Assembly (NCBI RefSeq): GCF_002119405.1
Contig: NZ_MTBG01000001.1
Coordinates: 186,001 to 250,000, forward strand
Source: Pseudoruegeria sp. SK021
GTDB taxonomy: Bacteria; Pseudomonadota; Alphaproteobacteria; Rhodobacterales; Rhodobacteraceae
Length of the DNA stretch: 64,000 nt
Reading direction: 5' to 3'
Made by a program: the position numbers and the translations under genes. The notes under the pieces are model-generated. The model did no database searches and was not told the origin of the DNA. It saw only the letters and a list, made by a program, of their open reading frames with translations. This document shows, one piece after another, positions 27,261-37,034 of the stretch. The first letter of the stretch is position 1; each line of letters starts with the position of its first letter.

Positions 27261-30032
27261 CTATTGCCCCAGCCGATCCAAAAGCGCGGGGACATGCACC
27301 TGATCAGATTTGTAATTGCCGGTCAGCACATGCATCACCAGATTGATCCCAAAGCGATAGGCCAGCTCGCGCTGCCGGTCCCCGGCATAACCGCGCCCGA
27401 CCGGATACAAAGGCTGCCCGCTGTCATTCATCGCCCAAGCCGAGGCCCAGTCATTGCCACCGATCACCACCGGGGTCACGCCATCGTTCAGATTGCGAAA
27501 CGGCATGCCTTCGACCAATTCGGCATCGGGCGGGGCGGCTTCGACCCACAGGTCCCGGCCATTGAACCGGCCCGGAACGTCCTGCAACAGATAAAACGTC
27601 CGGGTCAGCACGTGATCCGGCGGCATCTGTTCCAGAGGCGGAATATCCAAGGGTCGGGCAAGCTGCTGTAATTTCGCGCCATTGGCCGATGTTGCACCGC
27701 CCAGATCCGCATCGCGGGTGTCGAACAGGACCATCCCGCCCGAGCGCAGAAACCGATTGAGTTTCGCGTAAGCCTCGGATGACGGCAGCGGTTGATCTGC
27801 GGTCACCGGCCAATAAAGCAACGGAAAGAACGACAGCTCGTCCTGTTCCAGATCGACCCCCATCGGCGTGCTCGGCTCAACCGAGGTCCGGGCGAACAGC
27901 ATGGTGGACAGGCCTTCCAGCCCCTCTTGCGCGGCGCGGTCCACGGCGGCGTTTCCGGTCAGCACATGCGCCAAGATCACATCGCTGGTGGCGGCCAAGG
28001 CAAAGGCGTCCTCGGCCGGGCTTGCCGGGGATTGCGCCCGGGCGTCCGGAGCGATCAGGGCAGCCGCCAGCAGCAGGACCGCCACATGCCCCGTCCGGCG
28101 CAAGCCCAGCTTTCCCGACACCGCCAGCGAGGCCAAAAGATCAGCCACCAGCACCAGCAGCGCCGCAGTCAACAGCGCGCCGGTCAACTGGGTCTCCTCA
28201 GCGATGGAGATCCCTTCAACGGGGGTGCCCTGCGGCCACGTGCTGGCGGTTAACGGGGTTTCAGCGCCGATGACGTTGAGGGCGATGCGGCGGTCATCCC
28301 CGGCATAAAGCCCCGGCGGCATATCGGCGGCAGGGTGGCCCAGCGCCAGACGTGCGCCGGGCAGACCCGGCAAGGCCGCGGCGTCGCCCAACTGTCCAAA
28401 GGCGTTCAGTACTTCTTCGGGTTCCCAGACGGTGCCGTCCAGATCGGCAGCACTCAGCTGGGCCGGGCGGGTCGAGACGGCAAGCCGCTCCAGCATTTGC
28501 ACGAACAGACCGGACAACGGCAAAGTGGACCAATCGGCATTGGCAGTGACATGGAACAGCACCACCCGGCCCGCCCCAACCTGCTTGGACGACACCAAAG
28601 GCGTGCCGTCACTCAGCGCTGCGATCTCGCGCTCTGCCAAGGTCGGGTCGGGCTGCGCCAACACCTGCGACGTCACCGTCACATCGTCAGGAAGGGTCAG
28701 ACCGAAAAACGGCGAGCCTTCGGTAAAGGGGCGCAGGGTCTTCGGCTCGCCCCAACTCATGGCGCCGCCAAGGCTGCGCCCGCCGGCCCGCAGACGCACC
28801 GGCATCAGCGGGTCTTCGATGTCGCGGCTGATATCGCTGGCGGCCAAGCGCGGCCCGGCAAAGCGCACCAACAACCCGCCTGCCTCAAGCCACGTGATCA
28901 TCGCGGCGGTTTCTGCGTCGGTGATGCGGGCCACATCGGCCAGCACAATCGCATCCGGGTTGGCCAGAAGGACCTGCGCGATGTCGCCGTCAATCAGGTC
29001 GGCGGTGGGTTCCAACGCCTGCTGAAGGTAATGAAGCGGCGATAACAGCTCTAGCCCCTCGCGCTGATCGTTGCCCGCGATCAAGGCCACTTCGCGCCGT
29101 TTCAACGCATCGTCGGTCAGGCTGACCGCCGCCGCAGAGCGCTGACCCACAATTTCGAACCGGGCGACGCGATTGCGCAGTTCCGCGGGCAAGGCCAGCC
29201 GCAGCTGCGCCTCGGTCGCGTCCGCATCAAAGGTCACGTCGGCCTGAGCCAATGCCCGCGTGATCCCGGCCGGATCCGGCCCCAACGCGGCGACCGTAAC
29301 CGTGCTGGCGATACCGGGGCGGTCCCGAATAACCGTCACATCAATCTCGCCCTCGGCATAGCGGGCCGGACGCAGGCCATAGAGCGGACGGCCGCTTTCA
29401 ATGATCCGCACTGCGCCCCGATTTTGCAATGCGGCCAGAACCGGTCCCTTGGCCTCGCGCGCCACGCCATCGGACAGCCAGACGGTATCGAACCGGCCCT
29501 CACGACTGTCTGCCCAGCGCATCAGGTCCCCGTCCTCGGGCACCCAAGCGACTGGTTGCAAGCTGGCCAGCAGGGTCTGCCAGACATCCGCCGTCTGGAA
29601 CGACAACGCGCCCGCAGGCACATCGGTGGTCACCACCACGGCGACCGGACGGTTGGCCCGGCCTGCCTCGTCCAAGAGGGTGCCGACCCGTTCAATCCTC
29701 GGGGACCAGTCCCGTGCATCGGCCCAAGTGCCGTCAATCAGCACCAGAAGTGGCCCGGTGCCCGGCTCACGGGTTTGCGGGTTCAGCACCGGCCCGGCGA
29801 AACCAAGGATGACCGCAGCCACCGCCAGCACCCGGATCAGCAGCAACCACCACGGCGTCTTGTCGCTTTGGCTGTCATCATCGCGCAAGCCCAGCAGCAG
29901 GGCGACCCCGGGAAAGCGCCGCCGGATCGGCGCAGGCGGTACCGCCCGCAGCAGCAGCCACAGAACCGGCAGTGCGCCAAGGCCAAGCAAAAGCCACGGC
30001 ACGGTGAACGCAAGGGGGCCCAGCGCCAGCAT
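27261..30032 (-). CDS. BatA-type N-terminal / DUF4159 membrane protein
   Basis: A 923-residue inner-membrane protein. The first 80 residues are the BatA (aerotolerance regulator) N-terminal type, with two helices around an RRRFPGVALLLGLR motif. A long periplasmic or cytoplasmic middle part follows, then a helix near residue 625 and a signal-like hydrophobic run near 650-670 (VAVLLLAAALIAPDARA). The remaining 230 residues are DUF4159, with FFPLLYWPVTADQ, LRSGGMVLFDTRD and ELAYRFGINLVMHVLTGNYKSDQV. The ATG at 30032 overlaps the DUF58 stop as TGATG, showing translational coupling. Confidence 0.88.
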   Translation of the reverse strand: MLALGPLAFTVPWLLLGLGALPVLWLLLRAVPPAPIRRRFPGVALLLGLRDDDSQSDKTPWWLLLIRVLAVAAVILGFAGPVLNPQTREPGTGPLLVLIDGTWADARDWSPRIERVGTLLDEAGRANRPVAVVVTTDVPAGALSFQTADVWQTLLASLQPVAWVPEDGDLMRWADSREGRFDTVWLSDGVAREAKGPVLAALQNRGAVRIIESGRPLYGLRPARYAEGEIDVTVIRDRPGIASTVTVAALGPDPAGITRALAQADVTFDADATEAQLRLALPAELRNRVARFEIVGQRSAAAVSLTDDALKRREVALIAGNDQREGLELLSPLHYLQQALEPTADLIDGDIAQVLLANPDAIVLADVARITDAETAAMITWLEAGGLLVRFAGPRLAASDISRDIEDPLMPVRLRAGGRSLGGAMSWGEPKTLRPFTEGSPFFGLTLPDDVTVTSQVLAQPDPTLAEREIAALSDGTPLVSSKQVGAGRVVLFHVTANADWSTLPLSGLFVQMLERLAVSTRPAQLSAADLDGTVWEPEEVLNAFGQLGDAAALPGLPGARLALGHPAADMPPGLYAGDDRRIALNVIGAETPLTASTWPQGTPVEGISIAEETQLTGALLTAALLVLVADLLASLAVSGKLGLRRTGHVAVLLLAAALIAPDARAQSPASPAEDAFALAATSDVILAHVLTGNAAVDRAAQEGLEGLSTMLFARTSVEPSTPMGVDLEQDELSFFPLLYWPVTADQPLPSSEAYAKLNRFLRSGGMVLFDTRDADLGGATSANGAKLQQLARPLDIPPLEQMPPDHVLTRTFYLLQDVPGRFNGRDLWVEAAPPDAELVEGMPFRNLNDGVTPVVIGGNDWASAWAMNDSGQPLYPVGRGYAGDRQRELAYRFGINLVMHVLTGNYKSDQVHVPALLDRLGQ

Positions 30033-30934
30033 CAGCGCCGCCGCTCCAACGCGCCGTAAAGCCACAGCAGCGCGGCTTGGGCCGGGCTATTGGTGTGGTG
30101 GCACAGCACTTGCCAGCCGGTGATCCGCGCCAGATCGGCCAGCCGCGCCTTGCGCTCGGCCAAGCGCAGCAGATAGGCATCGCGCAACCTGCCCGCTTGC
30201 AATGTTTCATGGCGCAAGCCGCCGCCCATCGATTCAAAGACCGTGCGCCCGTCATAGGGAAAGGCTTCTTCTTCGGGATCGAGAATTTGCAACAGCGCCC
30301 CGCGCACGCCCTGATCGGCGGCTTCGGTCAGCGCCGCTTCCAGCGGTTCCAGCGGCCCCATGAAATCCGAGATGAACAGCGCCCGTGATTTCGGGATCAT
30401 CCCCTGAACCTCAGGGGCGCCGAAATCCGCCCCCACAGCGGCGGTTGGCGGGTCCAAAAGCCCGCTCGCGATCCGCAGAAGCTGGAGGTCACCCCGGCGC
30501 GGCGGGACGGTCTGCCCGGTCAAGCCGACCCGCTCGCCACCCCGCAACAACAAGATCGCGACTGCCATGGCCAGCACCCGGGCGCGGTCGCCCTTGGTCG
30601 GCACCTTGGCAGAGGCAAAATCCATCGACTGTGTCTGGTCAACCCAGATCACCACGCTTTGCGCTGCCTGCCATTCCGTCTGCCGGATGTAATGGGTGTC
30701 CGAGCGGCCCGACCGCCGCCAATCGATCAACCGCGCCTCGTCAGTGGGCATGGCGGGACGATATTGCCAGAATTCTTCGCCCATGCCGGGCCGCCTGCGC
30801 CCGTGATCGCCCAGCAGCATGGTCGCGGCGAGATGCTCGGCATCGGCCAGAAGCGGCGGTAGCGCAGCTGACAGGGCCTCGCCATCCCGGCGCAGTCCGG
30901 CTCCACCGGTCAAAGACGCAGGGGGTTGCGTCAC
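30032..30934 (-). CDS. DUF58 domain protein of the MoxR system
   Basis: A 300-residue soluble protein of the DUF58 family, which resembles a von Willebrand A domain. The family signature appears as GEEFWQYRPAMPTDEARLIDWRRSGRSD (residues about 52-80, quoted here in part as DEARLIDWRRSGRSD). A variant metal site reads WVDQTQSMD. MoxR ATPases and DUF58 proteins are regularly paired and are thought to work as a chaperone and its adaptor. Its start overlaps the moxR stop by 4 bases (ATGA), and its stop overlaps the next gene. Confidence 0.9.
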   Translation of the reverse strand: MTQPPASLTGGAGLRRDGEALSAALPPLLADAEHLAATMLLGDHGRRRPGMGEEFWQYRPAMPTDEARLIDWRRSGRSDTHYIRQTEWQAAQSVVIWVDQTQSMDFASAKVPTKGDRARVLAMAVAILLLRGGERVGLTGQTVPPRRGDLQLLRIASGLLDPPTAAVGADFGAPEVQGMIPKSRALFISDFMGPLEPLEAALTEAADQGVRGALLQILDPEEEAFPYDGRTVFESMGGGLRHETLQAGRLRDAYLLRLAERKARLADLARITGWQVLCHHTNSPAQAALLWLYGALERRR

Positions 30935-31938
30935 GCGGCAACCTCAATCCGGGTCACTTCAGAGACGACCTGCCGGATCAGCGGGGTCAGAGCCTCGCCG
31001 CGCGCCCGGGCCGCAAAGGTCAGTTGCATCCGATGGGTCAGCACCGGCACGGCCATGCGCGCCACATCCTCAACGCTGGGCACCAGCCGCCCCTCCAGCA
31101 AGGCTTGCGCCCGAACGGTCAGCATCAGCGCCTGCGCCGCACGCGGCCCCGGCCCCCAACTGACCGAATTGCGCACCATAGCCGTGGCTTGCGGATCCTC
31201 GGGGCGACAGGCGCGAACCAGATCGAGGATGGTCTCGACCACCGCATCCCCCACCGGCATCCGCCGCAGGACAGTTTGCGCCGCAATCAGGGAGGGGCCG
31301 TCAAACACCTGCACCGATTGGGCATCTTCAACCCCGGTGGTGGCTCGCAGGATATCGCGCTCCGTCGCGCGGTCGGGGTTGGGCACATCGATCTGCACCA
31401 GAAACCGGTCCAGCTGGGCCTCGGGCAACGGATAGGTGCCCTCTTGTTCAATCGGGTTCTGGGTTGCCAGCACATGAAAGGGCGGCTCCAACGCATGCGG
31501 TTGCCCGGCGATGGTCACGGATTTTTCCTGCATCGCCTGCAATAACGCCGACTGTGTGCGCGGGCTGGCCCGGTTGATTTCATCGGCCATCAACAATTGG
31601 CAAAAGACCGGGCCCTTGAGGAAGCGAAACTTACGGCTGCCATCAGCTGCGGTTTCCAGCACCTCAGAGCCAAGAATGTCTGCCGGCATCAGGTCGGGCG
31701 TGAACTGGATGCGCGCCTCATTCAAGCCCATGACTGTGCCCAGCGTTTCGACCAGCCGGGTCTTTCCCAGCCCCGGCAAGCCGATCAACAGACCATGACC
31801 GCCGCAAAGCAACGCCGTCAAGGCCAGATCAACCACCCGCTCTTGGCCAATGAACCGCTTGGTAATGCTGGCCTTGGCGGCCAACAATTGCACCCCGAGG
31901 TCTTCGATGTCCCCGATCAGATCCGTATTCTCGGCCAT
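30931..31938 (-). CDS. MoxR family AAA+ ATPase
   Basis: A 335-residue AAA+ ATPase of the MoxR type. Visible parts are Walker A GLPGLGKTRLVE, the family motif FTPDLMPADILGSEVLE, Walker B LLMADEINRASPRTQSALLQAM, sensor 1 ATQNPIEQEGTYPLPEAQLDRF and a C-terminal lid. MoxR proteins are thought to mature or activate metal- or membrane-bound complexes with vWA partners; the client here is unknown. It is the first gene of a four-gene minus-strand operon and is divergent from DUF1285. Confidence 0.93.
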   Translation of the reverse strand: MAENTDLIGDIEDLGVQLLAAKASITKRFIGQERVVDLALTALLCGGHGLLIGLPGLGKTRLVETLGTVMGLNEARIQFTPDLMPADILGSEVLETAADGSRKFRFLKGPVFCQLLMADEINRASPRTQSALLQAMQEKSVTIAGQPHALEPPFHVLATQNPIEQEGTYPLPEAQLDRFLVQIDVPNPDRATERDILRATTGVEDAQSVQVFDGPSLIAAQTVLRRMPVGDAVVETILDLVRACRPEDPQATAMVRNSVSWGPGPRAAQALMLTVRAQALLEGRLVPSVEDVARMAVPVLTHRMQLTFAARARGEALTPLIRQVVSEVTRIEVAA

Positions 31939-31958
31939 GACAACCTCCTTGTTCCCGG

Positions 31959-31983
31959 GTTATGCTGTACCAACCGACATAAC
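31959..31983. promoter_or_regulatory. Inverted repeat in the moxR/DUF1285 divergent spacer
   Basis: GTTATG (31959-31964) and CATAAC (31978-31983) form a 6-bp inverted repeat 13 bases apart in the 88-base spacer between divergent genes. The right arm overlaps a possible minus-strand -10 region. It may be an operator shared by both genes. Confidence 0.25.
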
Positions 31984-32026
31984 TCTGCCAGCCTAAATCG
32001 CAATTTTTCCGGATGGACAAAACATC

Positions 32027-32602
32027 GTGATCCCTGATGCCGACTCTCTGGCCACCGCGGCACGCAAAGCCACCAAACGCGGCCCCGCGCCGGTGCATTT
32101 GTGGAACCCGCCGTTCTGTGGCGACCTCGACATGGTCATCAAACGCGACGGCACCTGGCTCTATTTGGGCACCCCAATCGGCCGCGCCCCCTTGGTTCGA
32201 CTGTTCGCCAGCATCCTGCGCAAGGACGGCGAGGACTACTTTCTGGTCACCCCCGGCGAAAAGGTCGGCATCACCGTCGAAGACGCCCCGTTTGTCGCCG
32301 TGGATTTCACCCTGTCCGGCACCGGCCGTGCGCAATCGCTGACCTTTGTCACGAATGTCGAGGACACCGCCACTGCGGGTCCCGACCACCCGGTGCGGAT
32401 CGTGCGTGACCCCGACACCAACGAACCCGCGCCCTATATCCTGATCCGCGCCAATCTAGAGGCGCTGATTGACCGCAAAAGCTTTTATCGGCTGATCGAC
32501 GCCTGCGAGATCACAGACCACGACGGCCAGCCATGGTTCGGCTTGTGGTCGGGCGGGGTCTTCTTCCCGATCTGCCCTGAGGCGGACCTGTTCGCAGACT
32601 AA
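32027..32602 (+). CDS. DUF1285 family protein
   Basis: A 191-residue soluble protein of the DUF1285 family. Family marks are the start VHLWNPPFCGDLDMVIKRDGTW, then YLGTPIGRAPLVRLFASIL, EDYFLVTPGEKVGI and the C-terminal FYRLIDACE with GVFFPICPE. No enzymatic residues are known. Translation starts at GTG (32027); the ATG at 32013 is out of frame and meets a stop at once. It is divergent from the MoxR operon, a neighbourhood I recall from other Rhodobacterales, and converges on polA. Confidence 0.85.
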   Translation: MIPDADSLATAARKATKRGPAPVHLWNPPFCGDLDMVIKRDGTWLYLGTPIGRAPLVRLFASILRKDGEDYFLVTPGEKVGITVEDAPFVAVDFTLSGTGRAQSLTFVTNVEDTATAGPDHPVRIVRDPDTNEPAPYILIRANLEALIDRKSFYRLIDACEITDHDGQPWFGLWSGGVFFPICPEADLFAD

Positions 32603-32631
32603 AGCCGCCGCCCCTGCCAACGCGGACAGGT

Positions 32632-35427
32632 TTAGTGGGCCTCGGCCCAATTGGCACCCTGCCCGGCTTCGACCGTCAACGGCACGCTCAGCTGAACCGC
32701 GGGCATTGACGCATTCTCCATCACCTCCCGCACCACGGCGATGGTGTCCTCCACAGCGTCTTTCGCCACTTCGAACAGCAATTCATCGTGGACCTGCAGC
32801 AGCATGGTGGCCGGCAACCCCTTGATCGCGTCAGGCATCCGGATCATGGCGCGGCGGATCACATCCGCAGCCGTGCCTTGGATCGGCGCATTGATGGCGG
32901 CGCGCTTGGCAAATCCGGCACGCGGGCCTTTGGCACTGATCTCGGGCGTGTGGATTTTGCGGCCAAACAGGGTCTGCACAAAGCCGTGCTCTTTCGCAAA
33001 GGCCGTGGTTTCGTCCATATAGGCGCGAATGCCGGGGAAGCGTTCGAAATAACGGTCGATAAAGCCCTGCGCTTCGGCCCGAGGAATGCGCAGATTGCGC
33101 GCCAAACCAAAGCCTGAAATCCCGTAGATCACCCCAAAGTTGATCGCCTTGGCCTGCCGCCGAATTTGCGGCGTCATCTCATCCAATGGCACGTTGAACA
33201 TCTCAGAGGCGGTCAGCGCGTGAATATCCTGCCCGTCTTTGAAGGCCTGTTTCAGGCTATCGATCTGCGCCACATGGGCCAGAATACGCAATTCGATCTG
33301 GGAATAGTCAAGCGACACCAGAACCTTGCCGGTGTCGGCGACAAACGCTTCGCGGATGCGGCGCCCTTCGTCACTGCGCACTGGGATGTTTTGCAAATTT
33401 GGGTCGGTCGAGGCCAGCCGCCCGGTCGACGCTCCGGCGATGGAATAGGACGTATGCACCCGGCCGGTGTCTGGATTGATATGTTCTTGCAACGCGTCGG
33501 TATAGGTGGATTTCAGCTTGGATAGTTGCCGCCAGTCCAACACCCGCCCGGGCAATTCATGCTCGGTCGCCAGATCCTCCAGCACATCTGCGCCAGTGGC
33601 ATAGGCCCCGGTCTTGCCCTTCTTGCCGCCATCAAGCCCCATCTTGTCGAACAGGATTTCCCCCAGTTGCTTGGGGCTGCCGACGTTGAACTTTTCCCCC
33701 GCCAGGTCATGGATCTCGGCCTCTAGCGCCGCCATTTTCTGGGCAAAGACCGACGACATCCGGCTCAGGGTGTTGCGATCGACCTTGATGCCGGACCGTT
33801 CCATTGCCGCCAGAACCGGCACCAGTGGCCGCTCCAGCGTCTCGTAGACCGTCGTCACCTGCGCCTTGTGCAAGCCCGGCTTCAGCGCATGCCACAATCG
33901 CAGGGTCACGTCGGCATCTTCGGCTGCATAGGGGGTGGCCTTGTCGATGGGCACCCGGTCAAAAGTCACCGCCGATTTTCCACTGCCAAGCAACGGCTTA
34001 ATCGGAATCGGCACGTGGCCAAGATACCGTTCGCTCAGCAGATCCATTCCATGTCCGTGCAGCCCGGCATGTTGCGCATAGGACAGCAGCATGGTGTCAT
34101 CGATGGGGGCGACCGTAATGCCCAGATTGGCGAAAATCTTGGCGTCATATTTCATGTTCTGGCCGATTTTCAGGATCGAGGGATCCTCCAGCATCGGCGT
34201 CAGCATCTCCAGCGCCAGTTCCAGCGGCATCTGCCCCTCGGCCAGCCCTTCGGCGCCGAACAGATCGTCCGTGGCCGAGGCCTTGTGCGTCAACGGAATG
34301 TAGCAGGCCGTGCCCGCCTCGACCGCTAGGCTGATCCCGACCAATTCCGCCCGCATTTCGTTCAGACTGGTGGTTTCTGTATCGACGGCGACCCAACCCC
34401 GTTCATAAATCTGGTCAATCCAGCCTTGCAGAGCGTCCGCATCGCCCACGGTCTGATATTTGGACACATCAAAGGGCGGCGCTTCGGCAGCGGGTCCTGC
34501 GCCAGTGATGGCCGGGGTCTCGACCACATGAGGGACCGGCGCGCCAAATCGATCCGCAACCCGCTTGGCAATGGTCCGAAATTCCATCGCGCTGAGAAAC
34601 GTCAACAAGGCCTCGGCTTCCGGGTCGCGCACTTCCAGATCGTCCAGCCCGAAATCCAGTTCCATATCACAATCGAGCTGCACCAACCGCTTCGACAAGC
34701 GGATCTGATCGGCATGATCGATCAGGGTCTGACGCCGTTTGGGCTGCTTGATCTCGCCCGCCCGCTCCAGCAGCGTTTCCAGATCGCCAAATTCATTGAT
34801 CAGCAGAGCGGCGGTCTTGATCCCGATCCCCGGCGCCCCCGGCACATTGTCCACCGCATCCCCGGCCAGCGCCTGTACATCGACGACGCGGTCGGGCTTG
34901 ACCCCGAACTTGGCCTCGACCCCGGCAGTGTCGATCCGGGCGTTCTTCATGGCATCCAGCATTTCCACGCCGCCGCCCACCAATTGCATCAGATCCTTGT
35001 CCGAACTGATGATGGTCACGCGCCCGCCTGCATCACGGGCTTGGCAGGCCAAGGTGGCGATGATGTCATCGGCCTCGAACCCCTCCAACTCTTTGCAGGC
35101 GATGTTGAAGGCGATGGTGGCTTCCCGGGTCAGGGGAATCTGCGGGCGCAGGTCTTCGGGCATCGCTTCGCGGTTGGCCTTGTACTGGTCGTACATATCA
35201 TTGCGGAAGGTGTGACTGCCCTTGTCAAAAATCACCGCCGCATGGGTCGGTGCATCGGGACCATGGTTGTCCTCGATATAGCGGAACAACATGTTGCAAA
35301 AGCCGCTGACCGCGCCCACGGGCAGCCCGTCAGACTTCCGCGTCAGCGGCGGCAGCGCGTGATAGGCCCGAAAGATGAAGGCCGAGCCGTCAATCAGGTG
35401 AAGGTGATGTCCCTTGCCAAATGCCAT
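32632..35427 (-). CDS. polA: DNA polymerase I
   Basis: PolA fills gaps in repair and removes Okazaki primers. The 931-residue protein has all three modules: 5'-nuclease (residues 1-300; HLIDGSAFIFRAYHALPPL, GFEADDIIATLA); 3'-5' exonuclease (about 350-540) with the DxE motif in VDTETTSLNE and KYDAKIFANLG, so proofreading is probably active; and the polymerase with DYSQIELRILAH, RRQAKAINFGVIYG and LQVHDELLFE. ATG 35427 (MAFGKGHHLH) matches family starts; a longer in-frame version to 35481 lacks resemblance. Confidence 0.96.
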   Translation of the reverse strand: MAFGKGHHLHLIDGSAFIFRAYHALPPLTRKSDGLPVGAVSGFCNMLFRYIEDNHGPDAPTHAAVIFDKGSHTFRNDMYDQYKANREAMPEDLRPQIPLTREATIAFNIACKELEGFEADDIIATLACQARDAGGRVTIISSDKDLMQLVGGGVEMLDAMKNARIDTAGVEAKFGVKPDRVVDVQALAGDAVDNVPGAPGIGIKTAALLINEFGDLETLLERAGEIKQPKRRQTLIDHADQIRLSKRLVQLDCDMELDFGLDDLEVRDPEAEALLTFLSAMEFRTIAKRVADRFGAPVPHVVETPAITGAGPAAEAPPFDVSKYQTVGDADALQGWIDQIYERGWVAVDTETTSLNEMRAELVGISLAVEAGTACYIPLTHKASATDDLFGAEGLAEGQMPLELALEMLTPMLEDPSILKIGQNMKYDAKIFANLGITVAPIDDTMLLSYAQHAGLHGHGMDLLSERYLGHVPIPIKPLLGSGKSAVTFDRVPIDKATPYAAEDADVTLRLWHALKPGLHKAQVTTVYETLERPLVPVLAAMERSGIKVDRNTLSRMSSVFAQKMAALEAEIHDLAGEKFNVGSPKQLGEILFDKMGLDGGKKGKTGAYATGADVLEDLATEHELPGRVLDWRQLSKLKSTYTDALQEHINPDTGRVHTSYSIAGASTGRLASTDPNLQNIPVRSDEGRRIREAFVADTGKVLVSLDYSQIELRILAHVAQIDSLKQAFKDGQDIHALTASEMFNVPLDEMTPQIRRQAKAINFGVIYGISGFGLARNLRIPRAEAQGFIDRYFERFPGIRAYMDETTAFAKEHGFVQTLFGRKIHTPEISAKGPRAGFAKRAAINAPIQGTAADVIRRAMIRMPDAIKGLPATMLLQVHDELLFEVAKDAVEDTIAVVREVMENASMPAVQLSVPLTVEAGQGANWAEAH

Positions 35428-35546
35428 GTGCTTTGTCCCTGCGCCGGTCCCGTGATATCGGGCCTGTTTAGGACAACCCATGCCCTATGGCGACCGGAAA
35501 CCGGCGCTGTTCGGCTGAATATGACACCGACAGCGCCGCCTGCGCC

Positions 35547-35888
35547 TTAGGTCGCCGCCGGAATGGATTGCAGCGCCGTCATACAGGCGGGGGATGCATT
35601 GGCGGTGATCGTCTGCCCTTGGGCTGCGGCATTGCGCATCGCGCCGGAATCGCCGGCCATTTGCGCCGTCACGGCAAGCACAGCAACCTCTCTGAGGCCA
35701 GAGATTACCTCGGGCGCGCATTGGCCAGCCAAGCTTGGGGCGATCCGCTGATCGAAATCGGCTTGGGTCTGAAGTTCGGCAGCACTGGGGGCTTTGCGCG
35801 GCGATAGCCCACCATCGCAAGCCGCGAGGCCGAACAGTGCCAGACCAGCAGCAACAAACGGCAGAGACGGAAATGAGAGTCGGATCAT
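35547..35888 (-). CDS. Small lipoprotein of unknown function
   Basis: A 113-residue lipoprotein. The N-terminal hydrophobic run ends in the lipobox LAAC, after which the mature protein starts CDGGLSPRKAPSAAELQ. The next residue after cysteine is aspartate, which in enterobacteria would favour inner-membrane retention. The rest is alanine rich with two further cysteines. GAAGG lies 8 bases before ATG 35888. It lies between polA and the acyltransferase gene on the same strand. I do not recognise a named family. Confidence 0.8.
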   Translation of the reverse strand: MIRLSFPSLPFVAAGLALFGLAACDGGLSPRKAPSAAELQTQADFDQRIAPSLAGQCAPEVISGLREVAVLAVTAQMAGDSGAMRNAAAQGQTITANASPACMTALQSIPAAT

Positions 35889-36010
35889 GGTGTGGGCCTT
35901 CTGTCGGATCATGGGCACCGGGCGATCCGTGGCCACCGAATGACCACGAAAGACCGGATACTGAGGTGTTAACGCGGAACCCGGCCGCGCAAAAGCCCGA
36001 TTGCGCCCGT

Positions 36011-36937
36011 TCAGCCGCGCGCCGTCTTCAGGACCCGCGCCCAATGCTTGTCATAAACGAACAGCCAGTCTTTCGGAAAGCGCAAGATCAGCGCTTCGAT
36101 CGCCGTCATCCATGACTGCGTGGTGGGCACCAGATCGCCGCCAGTGATGGCGTCGCCCAGATGCAGAATCATCGCCGCGTCCGTTTGTTCAACCGTCACC
36201 GGCAAGATCGGCACACGGCATTTCACGGCAAACCGGGCGGGCCAGCCCACCGCCCCAACCGACTGGCCAAAGGTCCGCGTGCGAACGGTGTCATCGGATT
36301 TACTGAACTCTGCCCCGCCTCGCGGCGCATTTCGGATCCGGTCGACCACGCCAATCACAATTTTGCCCTGACGCAAGGCACCCAGCACCGTCCGCGCGAC
36401 CGTCACCTCGTTGTTGCGCCGCACATCCAGATAATCGCAGCCCAGTTTGCGATAGAACGACCGCTGCGCCTCGGCCCGGGCTTCGTTTTTGGTTTCGCGG
36501 ACCAAAAGCAATGTCGGATATCGCGCCGCCAACCCCCGCGCCACCAGCACCGACGCGTGGCAATGCGGCATCACCATGATGATCCCGCCCTGCCCCGAGA
36601 GCGCATCCAGACGATCCAGTTCGGGGATTTGCAGCAATCCATCAATCTTTTCGGTCTGGCCCAGCCGTAACGCCTCCATCCGGCGAAGGCTTAGCATGAA
36701 GCGCGCCGAAAAATCCCGGTGATACTGCCGCGCCGTTCCCGACCCCAACACCGCCACAAGATCCGAAGCAATGGCGCGCAAAGGCGCCCCGGGCAGATAA
36801 TATGCCCCGTTCAGCACCCCTGTGATCAGACCATAGCCGACGTCTTGTATCGGCTTCGGTGCGGCGGCGATCCGGCGGGTGCCCCCGTCAAAGACCGACC
36901 AAATCCGGTCTTTGAACGTGGTAAAACTCATAACCAT
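36011..36937 (-). CDS. LpxL/HtrB-like lysophospholipid acyltransferase
   Basis: A 308-residue acyltransferase-superfamily protein resembling the late lipid A acyltransferases LpxL/LpxM. It shows YYLPGAPLRAIASDL, GGIIMVMPHCHASVLVARGL at the place of the catalytic histidine block, LVRETKNEARAEAQ and GKIVIGVVDRIRNAPRGG, ending with FPKDWLFVYDKHW. The catalytic motif is not the usual HX4D/E form (HCHASV here), so the substrate is uncertain. Start 36937 or 36931 are both possible. The upstream zinc-finger gene lies on the same strand. Confidence 0.75.
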   Translation of the reverse strand: MVMSFTTFKDRIWSVFDGGTRRIAAAPKPIQDVGYGLITGVLNGAYYLPGAPLRAIASDLVAVLGSGTARQYHRDFSARFMLSLRRMEALRLGQTEKIDGLLQIPELDRLDALSGQGGIIMVMPHCHASVLVARGLAARYPTLLLVRETKNEARAEAQRSFYRKLGCDYLDVRRNNEVTVARTVLGALRQGKIVIGVVDRIRNAPRGGAEFSKSDDTVRTRTFGQSVGAVGWPARFAVKCRVPILPVTVEQTDAAMILHLGDAITGGDLVPTTQSWMTAIEALILRFPKDWLFVYDKHWARVLKTARG

Positions 36938-37034
36938 ACGACTTGAATTCCAGGCTACAGCCGAACAAGCACAAGCCCGGGGCTGCGCCCAGTTGTGTCC
37001 GTCCTGCAAAGTATCACACCGATGCGACCGCCGT

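Noticed and set aside
34426..35550. A 374-codon open frame opposite polA
   Set aside because: Antisense shadow of a clear DNA polymerase I gene.
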